Source: an uncultured Acidobacteriota bacterium (GTDB lineage Bacteria; Acidobacteriota; CAIWXX01). From it: a DNA stretch of 64,000 nucleotides. The position numbers and the translations under genes are program-made. Numbering within the stretch: the first letter of the stretch is position 1; each line of letters opens with the position of its first letter. Below, piece after piece: positions 25,750 through 33,521 of the stretch. A model generated the notes under the pieces. That model was not told the DNA's origin and did no database searches. It worked only from the letters and a program-made list of their open reading frames with translations. The DNA is taken from assembly GCA_903916735.1 (NCBI GenBank), contig CAIWXX010000055.1, forward strand, positions 62,001 through 126,000. The letters run 5' to 3'.

Positions 25750-27086
25750 GCTCCAACAAGAAAAATTTCATCGGATTGGCTGAATCACTTGTCGACTACG
25801 GCCGGACGCATGGCGCCGCGGAAATCGAAGTCTCCATCACAGATGGCAGCGAGTTCACCGTGAACGTCCGTGATCAGAAGGTCGAGAATCTCACTGAGGC
25901 AGGGTCGAAGGGGATGGATATCAGAGTCTTCGTCGACGGCAAAGCAGCGTCTGCAAGCTCCTCCGACTTTGCCGAAGAAACCCTGCACCGACTGATCGAT
26001 AATGCTGTGGCGAGAGCCAAGCTGGGCGGTCAGGATGAGTACGCTGGGTTGCCTGATCTGGAAAAGATCACGGCGGATGCGACAAGTCTGAAAATTTTCG
26101 ATCCAAAGATACTCGAGCTTCTTCCTGAGAAAAAAATCGCCATTGCCAAGCAGCTCGAAGCCATCGGCATGACGGACAACCGGATCAAGAAGTCGACTGG
26201 TTCCTTGTATGGAACCTACGAATTCACACAAACCCTCGCCAACTCCAAGGGCTTTTCCGGGTCTTACAACAAGACCGTTGTCAATTGCGGTGTGGGATTC
26301 CAATGCGGCGAGGGCGAAAACCTTTTCCAGGATGGTTGGTACGAAGGCGCGGTCAACCTCGACAAGCTTAACACTCCGGAAATCATCGCCGCGAAGGCCG
26401 TCAATCGTGTGACGCGGCTCATTGGAGCCCGCAAGGTGGAGACTCAGAATGGTCCTGTCGTGACCGAACCTCCGATGACGGCCTGGCTGCTCGGCTTCCT
26501 TTCCGAGTGCATCGGCGGAGTCAACATCGCTCGTAAGCAGTCTTTCCTTGTGGACAAACTGGGCGGGAAAATCGGCAGTGAGCAGGTGACGATTCTCGAT
26601 GACGGGATGCTCCCGCGTGGCCGGGGATCGGCGCCTTTCGACGGCGAAGGCGTCCCATCACGCCGGACACCGATCATCGAGAAAGGCGTGTTGAAGAATT
26701 ACCTCCTGGATACCTACTATGGACGCAAGCTCAAATTGAAATCGACCGGCAACGCTTCCGGCGTCACGAATCTGTATGTGGCCGCCGGAACAAACAAACC
26801 GGATGACATCATCAAGTCCGTGGACAAAGGCCTGTTGCTCACCGGCACACTCGGGCTCGGTACCGTGCCGACAACCGGTGACATTTCGGTCGGCGCTTTT
26901 GGAATGTGGATCGAGAAAGGTCAGATCGCTTTTCCAGTTGCGGAAATCACCATCTCAGGGAACCTCGGAGAGCTTTTAAAAAGCGTTCAGATGGTGGGCA
27001 ATGACCTCGATTTCCATGGCAGAATCAACGGCCCAACAATCAAATTCGCAGAAATGACGATCGGCGGAAAAGCAGGCGACGCCTGA
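25746..27086 (+). CDS. pmbA: TldE/PmbA metallopeptidase partner
   Basis: 446-residue TldE (PmbA) subunit, the non-catalytic partner of TldD; it lacks the HExxxH motif. Starts with MSSNKKNFIGLAESLVD, with no signal peptide. Family-typical regions include EIEVSITDGSEFTVNVRDQ near the N-terminus and GVPSRRTPIIEKGVLKNYLL later. GGAGG precedes the ATG, which overlaps the tldD stop, so the pair is made in fixed ratio. Because only TldD carries a Tat leader, TldE would have to cross as a folded passenger or stay inside. Confidence 0.92.
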   Translation: MSSNKKNFIGLAESLVDYGRTHGAAEIEVSITDGSEFTVNVRDQKVENLTEAGSKGMDIRVFVDGKAASASSSDFAEETLHRLIDNAVARAKLGGQDEYAGLPDLEKITADATSLKIFDPKILELLPEKKIAIAKQLEAIGMTDNRIKKSTGSLYGTYEFTQTLANSKGFSGSYNKTVVNCGVGFQCGEGENLFQDGWYEGAVNLDKLNTPEIIAAKAVNRVTRLIGARKVETQNGPVVTEPPMTAWLLGFLSECIGGVNIARKQSFLVDKLGGKIGSEQVTILDDGMLPRGRGSAPFDGEGVPSRRTPIIEKGVLKNYLLDTYYGRKLKLKSTGNASGVTNLYVAAGTNKPDDIIKSVDKGLLLTGTLGLGTVPTTGDISVGAFGMWIEKGQIAFPVAEITISGNLGELLKSVQMVGNDLDFHGRINGPTIKFAEMTIGGKAGDA

Positions 27087-27479
27087 CACCGCTGAGGCGC
27101 AATGGCCTTCAATCGCGCCACCGAAAGCAAAACATAGGATCCCAATCTGGATGTGGGACCTGCCTCGATGCTCCACATCCGGTTCATTCATCTTGCTCGT
27201 ATCCCTTCAGGACAGATGCCGGTGAGAGCACGTGTCAGCAGGTCCCTCGATCCGGATCTGCGCTACCAAATAGGCGCGGGCACGAATGGGAGAGCTCAAG
27301 ATGCAAACAGCTTGATAAATTTCGGACTTTTCTTCAGAATGGATAGGCACAGTGACATGATATTGGGAGGCGTGAATTTATTAAAGTCGCATTTTCAAAA
27401 CAACCCTGCGGTCTCCTCCGGCAAAGAATTGGGAATCCCATCCTCCTCGCCATCCAGAATACATCATCACCGGAAATAA
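27087..27479. other. Intergenic region, nothing recognised
   Basis: About 390 bases between tldE and the ferredoxin promoter. Short reading frames are present but have neither a good ribosome site nor a recognisable product. No hairpin with a T-run, tRNA or riboswitch core was found. Confidence 0.3.
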
Positions 27480-27515
27480 TTGAATATTTTTGCAGCAGGG
27501 AGAAGATTCTCCCTG
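27480..27515 (+). promoter_or_regulatory. Ferredoxin/AOR promoter with an overlapping palindrome
   Basis: TTGAAT (27480-27485), a 17-base spacer and AAGATT (27503-27508) form a possible promoter. The inverted repeat CAGGGAGAAGATTCTCCCTG (27496-27515, 9-base arms) covers the -10, as expected for a repressor operator. If transcribed it would also form a hairpin, but the T-run of a terminator is absent. The ferredoxin start is about 33 bases downstream. Confidence 0.4.
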
Positions 27516-27547
27516 TTTGAAAAATGCCGCTCCATTTTAGAGGTTAA

Positions 27548-27991
27548 GTGTGTCTCATGATGAAGTTAATGAAATGCCTTCAAATCGACATGACGAAATG
27601 CAATGGCGGCCGCAATTGCAACCACGAGTGTGAAGCCGCGTGCGCGGCCAAAGTCATTAAATCCAATGATCCGGCAACAGCGGCTCTGCATATCACGGCA
27701 GGGGCCGATGGCGGCGCCGCCGCGGTGATCTGTAATCAATGCGGCGATTGCGTCGTTGTGTGCTCCACCGACGCCCTCAAGCGCAACAAGCTGGGGGTTG
27801 TCCTCCTCGATAAGAAAATCTGTGTCGGGTGTTATATGTGCATCGGTTTCTGCGAACAATTCGCCTTCCAGCGGATACCCGGCAGAATGGAACCCAATAA
27901 ATGCATCGCCTGCGGGATCTGTGTGAAAGCCTGCCCGCTGAATGCGTTGACAATAGCCGAAGTTCCTCAACCCGAACCGCGATTTGTTTAA
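27548..27991 (+). CDS. Poly-4Fe-4S ferredoxin of the AOR cluster
   Basis: 147-residue electron-transfer protein with Cys motifs for about four 4Fe-4S clusters (CNGGRNCNHECEAAC, CNQCGDCVVVCS, CVGCYMCIGFCE, CIACGICVKACP). Such proteins carry electrons to or from aldehyde ferredoxin oxidoreductase-type enzymes. The frame can start at GTG 27548 or ATG 27557; GAGG is nearer the GTG. The AOR gene starts 15 bases after its stop, so the two are certainly one transcript. Predicted cytoplasmic. Confidence 0.85.
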   Translation: MCLMMKLMKCLQIDMTKCNGGRNCNHECEAACAAKVIKSNDPATAALHITAGADGGAAAVICNQCGDCVVVCSTDALKRNKLGVVLLDKKICVGCYMCIGFCEQFAFQRIPGRMEPNKCIACGICVKACPLNALTIAEVPQPEPRFV

Positions 27992-28006
27992 TGTAAGGTG
28001 TGAAAA

Positions 28007-30238
28007 ATGAGCCACGGAGAACCAATCAATAAAGAACGGAAACATTGCAATGTCGATTTCACTCTTCGAACCGAATATATCGAAGGGTGGGAAGCCATTC
28101 GAGCTGCGCATAGGCTCGTCGTTGAAGTTCCCTTTACACCCAGCCTTCCTCAGCGTGGATATAATAATCGCACTCTCTACGTCAATTTTTCTACCAATGA
28201 GATTAAGGAAAAACCCGTCACTCAGCAGATGAAAGATATCTTCATCGGAGGACGGGGGTTTGGTCTCTGGCGTCTCTGGCACGCGGTCACTCCCAAAACA
28301 CGCTGGAATGACCCGGAAAACGAGATTGTGATCAGTCCCGGCCCGGTCGCGGGGATCACTCAATATCCCGGTTCCGGCAAATCCTTGGTGGTTTCGATCA
28401 GTCCGCAGACGGATATTCCCATTGATTCCAACGTCGGCGGCTACTTCGGCCCGTTGCTCAAGTTCTCCGGCTTCGACGCGCTCGAGCTCCAGGGCAAAGC
28501 TGAACAGGACGTCATACTCTTCATCGACGGTGTGAAGGGCATCATTCGTATCGAAGAAGCCCCATTAGAACCCATCAACAGCCATGTGCTGGCGGAAGTT
28601 CTCACCAGGATGTACGCCGAAAGCGAGGAGGATCGAATCAATGTCTCCGTCGTCAGCACAGGAGCGGGCGCTGATCATAGCTTGATCGGCATGCTCAACT
28701 TCACCTGGTGGGACAAACGCCGTGGCTGCATCCGCCTCAAACAAGCGGGGCGGGGCGGAATAGGGACGGTTTTCCGGAACAAGAAAATTCGAGCGCTCGT
28801 CTGCCGTGGCCCAGTCATCAAAGCCGACATGAATCACGTTGTGGATTTCGAAACGATTGCGAAAACCGGAATTAAGCTCCATAAGGAAATTCATAATAAT
28901 GATCCGCATCAATGCGTGATGCGCCGAAACGGCACCGCCCACATCGTGGAAATCATGGACGCCTACGACCTGTTGCCGACCCATAATTTCCAATACGGAT
29001 CTCATCCCGACACTCACAAAATCGCTTCCACCGTCTGGCAGGCACGCTGCACTCAAATGACCGTCGACGGGTGCTGGTATGGATGTTCCATGGCCTGCGC
29101 CAAAGGGGCTGACGGGCTCGTCTTGAAAACCGGCCCCTACAAAGGCCATATGGTGACGGTGGACGGTCCCGAATATGAAAACGCCGCCGGCCTGGGTTCC
29201 AATTCAGGGATCTTTGACCCGGACTATTTACTCGAATTGAATTTCTACTGCGACACCTACGGTATGTGCACTATTACGTGGGGCACGCTTTGCGCCTTCA
29301 TCATGGAGTGCTACCAACGCGGCATTCTCAATTTGGAACGAACAGGCGGCCTGGATCTCACTTGGGGCAATGCGGAAGCCGACTTGGAGATGATGCACCA
29401 GGTTGCACGCGGAGAAGGCTTTGGTTTGATCGCCGGGCAGGGCGTGAAAAAAATGAAAGAGATGTTCATCACCAAGGGATGGGGTGATCCTCAACTCATT
29501 CGTGACATCGGAATGGAGAACAAGGGTCTGGAATACAGCCAATATCTCTCCAAGGAATCCCTCGCGCAACAAGGCGGCTATGCATTCACCAACAAAGGCC
29601 CTCAACACGACGAAGCCTGGTTGATCTTCATGGACATGGTCAACAAGCAGATCCCGACGTTCGAGGATAAGGCCGAAGCATTGTATTATTTCCCGCTGTT
29701 CCGAACATGGTTCGGCTTAAACGGCTTCTGCAAGCTGCCGTGGAACGATGTCGTGCCCAGCAACAACTCTCAGCAGCCTGAAGCACATAAAATTCCAGAG
29801 CATGTTCAGAATTATGTTGATCTCTTCAGTGCCACCACTGGTATTCAAATCACCAAGGATGAATTGCTGATGCAATCGGCGCGAGTTTATAACTTCCAGC
29901 GCATTTTCAATATCCGGATGGGGAAGGGACTTCGTGAGCATGACAGGGCTCCGTACCGTTCCGTCGGACCCGTCACTCGAGAAGAGTATGAATCCCGAGC
30001 TGAACGTTACGACAAGCAGATGCGCGACGACATTGGAATCGATCCCGCCGGCAAGACAACTGATGAGAAAATAGCCATACACCGGAAATACCGAACCGAT
30101 CGGTTTGAAAAATTGATGGACGTCGTTTACAAACGCCGTGGATGGACCTCCCAGGGCGTTCCTACCTATGCGCGGATTAAAGAGCTCGGCATCGACTTCC
30201 CGGAAGTTCTGGAAGTCGTCAAGCCCTTCCTGGGTTGA
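28007..30238 (+). CDS. Aldehyde ferredoxin oxidoreductase-family tungsten enzyme
   Basis: 743 residues, AOR family (bis-pterin tungsten or molybdenum cofactor plus one 4Fe-4S cluster). The family N-terminal domain begins about residue 50 (YVNFSTNEIKEKPV, IFIGGRGFGLWRL). Cluster ligands are probably C356, C360, C364 (GCWYGCSMACAKG) and C575 (NGFCKLPW); the first spacing is C-x3-C where P. furiosus AOR has C-x2-C. The first roughly 50 residues are an extra segment. AOR-family enzymes oxidise aldehydes or reduce acids or aromatic acyl-CoAs (BamB), so the exact substrate is open. Ferredoxin lies upstream and a sulfur carrier downstream. Confidence 0.88.
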   Translation: MSHGEPINKERKHCNVDFTLRTEYIEGWEAIRAAHRLVVEVPFTPSLPQRGYNNRTLYVNFSTNEIKEKPVTQQMKDIFIGGRGFGLWRLWHAVTPKTRWNDPENEIVISPGPVAGITQYPGSGKSLVVSISPQTDIPIDSNVGGYFGPLLKFSGFDALELQGKAEQDVILFIDGVKGIIRIEEAPLEPINSHVLAEVLTRMYAESEEDRINVSVVSTGAGADHSLIGMLNFTWWDKRRGCIRLKQAGRGGIGTVFRNKKIRALVCRGPVIKADMNHVVDFETIAKTGIKLHKEIHNNDPHQCVMRRNGTAHIVEIMDAYDLLPTHNFQYGSHPDTHKIASTVWQARCTQMTVDGCWYGCSMACAKGADGLVLKTGPYKGHMVTVDGPEYENAAGLGSNSGIFDPDYLLELNFYCDTYGMCTITWGTLCAFIMECYQRGILNLERTGGLDLTWGNAEADLEMMHQVARGEGFGLIAGQGVKKMKEMFITKGWGDPQLIRDIGMENKGLEYSQYLSKESLAQQGGYAFTNKGPQHDEAWLIFMDMVNKQIPTFEDKAEALYYFPLFRTWFGLNGFCKLPWNDVVPSNNSQQPEAHKIPEHVQNYVDLFSATTGIQITKDELLMQSARVYNFQRIFNIRMGKGLREHDRAPYRSVGPVTREEYESRAERYDKQMRDDIGIDPAGKTTDEKIAIHRKYRTDRFEKLMDVVYKRRGWTSQGVPTYARIKELGIDFPEVLEVVKPFLG

Positions 30239-30250
30239 TCACAATCATCG

Positions 30251-30273
30251 TGCCCGGACAACGTGTCCGGGCA
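30251..30273 (+). promoter_or_regulatory. Strong hairpin between AOR and the sulfur-carrier gene
   Basis: A perfect 10-base stem TGCCCGGACA / TGTCCGGGCA with a 3-base loop (ACG) starts 12 bases after the AOR stop. No T-run follows, so it is not a classic terminator; it could slow RNA decay from the 3' side or set the ratio of the two genes. GAGGGAG and the next start follow after 20 bases. Confidence 0.5.
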
Positions 30274-30292
30274 TAATCACTGAGGGAGATTC

Positions 30293-30490
30293 ATGATCAA
30301 CGTGAACGGCGAATCCATGGATTGGCAGGACGGCATGTCGGTTCGAGATATCCTGAAAGCCAGGAAGTTCCTGTTTCCCCTTCTGATCATTGCCATCAAC
30401 GGAAGCATCGTCGACGCAAAAGCATATGACATCACCATTGTGCCGGACGAAGCCGAAGTGAAAATCATCCACCTTCTCAGCGGCGGATAA
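30293..30490 (+). CDS. MoaD/ThiS-like sulfur carrier
   Basis: 65 residues ending in Gly-Gly (HLLSGG), the C-terminal diglycine that MoaD and ThiS thiocarboxylate for sulfur transfer. Beta-grasp-like pattern (MINVNGESMDW, DITIVPDEAEVKIIHLL). In molybdenum/tungsten cofactor synthesis MoaD supplies the dithiolene sulfurs. The position directly behind the AOR gene suggests a dedicated carrier for its pterin cofactor. No MoaE-, MoeB- or ThiF-like gene is in the window. Its stop lies next to the left end of a mobile element. Confidence 0.8.
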   Translation: MINVNGESMDWQDGMSVRDILKARKFLFPLLIIAINGSIVDAKAYDITIVPDEAEVKIIHLLSGG

Positions 30491-30491
30491 T

Positions 30492-31444
30492 ATGGGGCCA
30501 GGTCTTCACTTTTCATTTTTGTTGTTGTTGGAGGAGCAGTGAGTTAGGATAGATGTATGGCTCGGCCCACAAGAATCGAGTTCCTGGACATTCTTGCGGC
30601 CTTCGTCGGCGATGGGCATATTGTTCGCGTTCTGCCTCATGCCGAATCACTATCACATGCTCTGTGAGACGCCCGGAGGAGACCTTGGCCGGGTGATGCG
30701 GGACCTCAACGGCCACAGTATGCCCAGATTTTCAATCGACGCCATCGGCGCGTGGGCCACCTCTGTGGCAGGCCCGCTACAAGGCGATCATCGTCCAGGA
30801 AGGCGAGTACTTCCTTGAATGTTCGCGCTACATCCACCTCAATCCGAACCGATCACGTTTGACGAGGCCGGCCGAGCGATACCGATGGTCGAGCTACCGC
30901 AACTACGTCTTGGGCGGTCCGGTATGCGTGGACTGGGTGACGACGGGGAGGACTCTAGAGGAGTTCGGGAGAGATCGCCATCGTTACAGGGCTTGGGTTG
31001 AGGCTGGGATGGGAGGAGTGAGAAGCCAGTCGACCCGTTCGAACGAGCCGTTGCTGGATTGGCTCTGGGCGGCGAGGAATTCACTCGGCGCCTCGTGCAC
31101 CTCATGAGGGCTGCTGTGAGTGGAGAAGAACCATCTGCCCGGCAACTTCGGTGACACCACGAAAAGAGAAGGAGTCCCTAACAGATCGAACAGGCGGTTG
31201 AAGACCTGTTTCGAGATGAGCATCCCAGGCGCCGAGCGCGGATGTTCCTCTGCGCCCAAAGGCTGTATTCTCTAATGACTGTGCGAGAGATCGCCGAACG
31301 ATACGGGAAAGGCTCGTCTGCTGTCCCGATGGCGGTGAAGGCAATCAAGAGGGAATCTGAGAACGATTTGAGTTTGGCTGCGAAGCTTCAGCAGTAGGGT
31401 CAACGCCTGATCTCGAAAAGTGAAAAATGAAGACCTGGCCCTAT
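30492..31444 (+). mobile_element. HUH (IS200/RAYT-like) element, copy A
   Basis: 953-base element with imperfect terminal inverted repeats of 24 bases (30492-30515 and 31421-31444; 22 of 24 positions match, core GGGCCAGGTCTTCA). It carries a decayed Y1-type transposase gene. The left end begins one base after the stop codon of the sulfur carrier, the right end runs into a CCCCGT repeat. About 95 percent identical (by eye) to copy B at 32508-33517. No clear target-site duplication was found. Confidence 0.75.
30557..31430 (+). pseudogene. Decayed REP-associated (Y1, HUH) transposase, copy A
   Basis: Starts MARPTRIEF, as copy B, then misses 81 bases: the segment between two near-identical stretches (AATTGAGTT and AATCGAGTT in copy B) was lost, a replication-slippage deletion. 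The HUH region reads FCLMPNHYHMLCETPGG (H-x-H) but in a shifted frame. Later parts (KAILVQEGEYFLECSRYIHL, and a DnaA-like helix-turn-helix MTVREIAERYGKGSS) lie in other frames, and a TAG interrupts the last helix. At least three lesions; not functional. Confidence 0.75.
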
Positions 31445-31445
31445 T

Positions 31446-31469
31446 CCCCGTCCCCGTCCCCGTCCCCGT
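31446..31469. repeat. CCCCGT tandem repeat
   Basis: Four exact copies of the 6-base unit CCCCGT, beginning one base after the right end of mobile element copy A. Slippage-prone; it may mark the insertion or excision junction. No gene overlaps it. Confidence 0.85.
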
Positions 31470-31558
31470 TGTTCGGTTTTTGCCCATCTGCCCTTCGTAA
31501 TCGGGTAATAGCATGAGGTCGCGGCGTGATTGTGAAGACACGCGGCGCAACAGTCTAC

Positions 31559-31587
31559 TTGTCAGGTAATGCAAAGGTCGGTATTCT
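31559..31587 (+). promoter_or_regulatory. Methyltransferase promoter
   Basis: TTGTCA (31559-31564), a 17-base spacer and TATTCT (31582-31587). The start predicted near 31594 leaves about 29 bases before the ATG at 31623. It gives the gene its own transcription, independent of the flanking mobile elements. Confidence 0.45.
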
Positions 31588-31622
31588 AGATTGGATCGGA
31601 CCGAGCTAAAGGAAACCCGTGT

Positions 31623-32480
31623 ATGTTTGGCAAAAACATAGATTATTTATTTCTACGCCCATACGCCCATAAGCGCAATATTGCCACAGAAGAAGAACTC
31701 AACCGCCACGCCAATCAAATATCTCTACAAGCAATCGAAGCCGGCGGGTATCGGCTTCAAGAGCGCATTCGCCGCTTCGAGGGGTTGTTTCCCCTCGATC
31801 CAAATCTTCGGTATCTGGATATGGGCTGTGGCACGGGCGAGTTGACCATCGCCCTAGCGAAATTAGGTTGCAAATATGTAACCGGCGTCGATATCGTGCC
31901 TCGAAACATTGTTGCTTGCCAACTCCATGCTGAGCAGCTAGGCGTCGGCAATGCGGTTCAATTTGTTTGTGCTGATCTTTACGATTGGGCCCCCGCGCCA
32001 AAATATGACGTGCTCTTGTCTTTCGACGCCTTTGAGCATATCGACAATCCGGGCTGTTTCCTGCGCAAGATCGTGGATATCATTTCTCCGCAGGGAATGG
32101 TCATTTTGGCCTTTGGGCCATTGTTTCACTCGCCGTTTGGCGATCACATGGGAGATTTTTATCGTTTGCAAATACCCTGGCGCGGGATCTTGTTCTCGGA
32201 AAAGGCCCTGCTCAGAATCAGGCGCGAGTGTTTTCGCCCTACGGACCGCGCGGAACGTTTCCAAGAGGTCGTCGGCGGCATGAATCAGATGCGCTACACG
32301 GAATTCCTGCGATACGTTAATGACGCAGGCTGGCATTTCAGTTTCTTGTCCGTCAATCCCTTCCTAAAGCGTCTGCCGCTCTTATACTTCGTCTCGAACG
32401 GTCTCACACGAACGCCCATGATCAGGGATTATTTTGTGCATAGCATCTACGCCATTTTGCACCGAGGTTGCGACAGATAG
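31623..32480 (+). CDS. Class I SAM-dependent methyltransferase
   Basis: 285 residues. Motif I LDMGCGTGELT (about residues 62-72) and the acidic GVDIV after the second strand bind S-adenosylmethionine; FDAFEHIDNPGCFLR is the motif IV-V region. The hydrophobic C-terminal part may touch the membrane or a lipid/quinone-like substrate (compare UbiG/UbiE-type enzymes), but substrate is unknown. The AAAGGAA ribosome site and its own promoter indicate an active gene. It is the only intact gene between the two HUH copies, thus possibly acquired with them. Confidence 0.8.
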   Translation: MFGKNIDYLFLRPYAHKRNIATEEELNRHANQISLQAIEAGGYRLQERIRRFEGLFPLDPNLRYLDMGCGTGELTIALAKLGCKYVTGVDIVPRNIVACQLHAEQLGVGNAVQFVCADLYDWAPAPKYDVLLSFDAFEHIDNPGCFLRKIVDIISPQGMVILAFGPLFHSPFGDHMGDFYRLQIPWRGILFSEKALLRIRRECFRPTDRAERFQEVVGGMNQMRYTEFLRYVNDAGWHFSFLSVNPFLKRLPLLYFVSNGLTRTPMIRDYFVHSIYAILHRGCDR

Positions 32481-32507
32481 GCAACGGACAACGGACCAAC
32501 CGGACGG

Positions 32508-33517
32508 ATGGGGCCAGGTCTTCACTTTTCAATTTTGTTGTTGTTGGAGGAGCAGTGAGATAGGATAGATATATGGCTCGGCCCACAAGAATTGAGTTTG
32601 ATGGTGCGCTGTATCATGTAATGTCCCGCGGAGTTGCACGCATGCCGGTATTCGTCGACGACTCCGATCGAATCGAGTTCCTGGACATTCTTGCGGCCTT
32701 GGTCGGCGATGGGCATATTGTTCGCGTTCTGCCTCATGCCGAATCACTATCACATGCTCTGTGAGACGCCCGGAGGAGACCTTGGCCGGATGATGCGGGA
32801 CCTCAACGGCCAGTATGTCCAGATTTTCAATCGACGCCATTGGCGCGGCCCGCTACAAGGCGATCCTCGTCCAGGAAGGCGAGTACTTCCTTGAATGTTC
32901 GCGCTACATCCACCTCAATCCGAATCGGTCACATTTGATGATGCCGGCCGAACGGTACTGATGGTTGAGCGCAACCGCAACTACGTCGTGGGCGGTCCGG
33001 TATGCGTGGACTGGGTGACTACGGGGAGGATTCTAGAGGAGTTCGGGGGAGATCGCCATCGTTACAGGACTTGGGTTGAGGCTGGGAGGGGTGAGAAGCC
33101 AGTCGACCCGTTCGAACGAGCCGTTGCTGGATTGGCTCTGGGCGGCGAGGAATTCACTCGGCGCCTCGTGCACTTCATGAGGGCTGCTGTGAGTGGAGAA
33201 GAACCATCTGCCCGGCAACTTCCGTGACACCACGAAAAGAGAAGGAGTCCCCAACAGATCGAACAGTCGGTTGAAGACCTGTTTCGAGACGAGCATCCCA
33301 GGCGCCGAGCACGGATGTTCCTCTGCGCCCAAAGGCTGTATTCTCCAATGACCGTGCGAGAGATTGCCGAACGATACGGGAAAGGCTCGTCTGCTGTCTC
33401 GATGGCGGTGAAGGCAATCAAGAGGGAATCTGAGAACGATTTGAGTTTGGCTGCGAAACTTCAGCAGTTGGGTCAACGCCTGATCTCGAAAAGTGAAAAA
33501 TGAAGACCTGGCCCTAT
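32508..33517 (+). mobile_element. HUH (IS200/RAYT-like) element, copy B
   Basis: 1010-base second copy with the same terminal inverted repeats (32508-32531 and 33494-33517). The right end is followed by the odd palindrome ATCACGTCACGTGAT (33516-33530) and lies 4 bases from the stop codon of the convergent creatininase-like gene. Compared with copy A it keeps the 81 bases near the 5' end but lacks about 20 bases in the middle. Confidence 0.75.
32573..33503 (+). pseudogene. Decayed REP-associated (Y1, HUH) transposase, copy B
   Basis: Frame 1 encodes MARPTRIEFDGALYHVMSRG onward to a stop at 32762-32764. The HUH part (FCLMPNHYHMLCETPGG) continues in another frame, and the following helices and HTH domain (MTVREIAERYGKGSSAVS) in further frames. 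The first frameshift is the same as in copy A, so both copies descend from an already broken gene or were moved by a transposase acting in trans. The HTH end is intact here, unlike copy A. Confidence 0.75.
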
Positions 33518-33521
33518 CACG

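Noticed and set aside
27153-27479. 108-codon frame between tldE and the ferredoxin
   Set aside because: No ribosome site, no family likeness and irregular composition; treated as non-coding.
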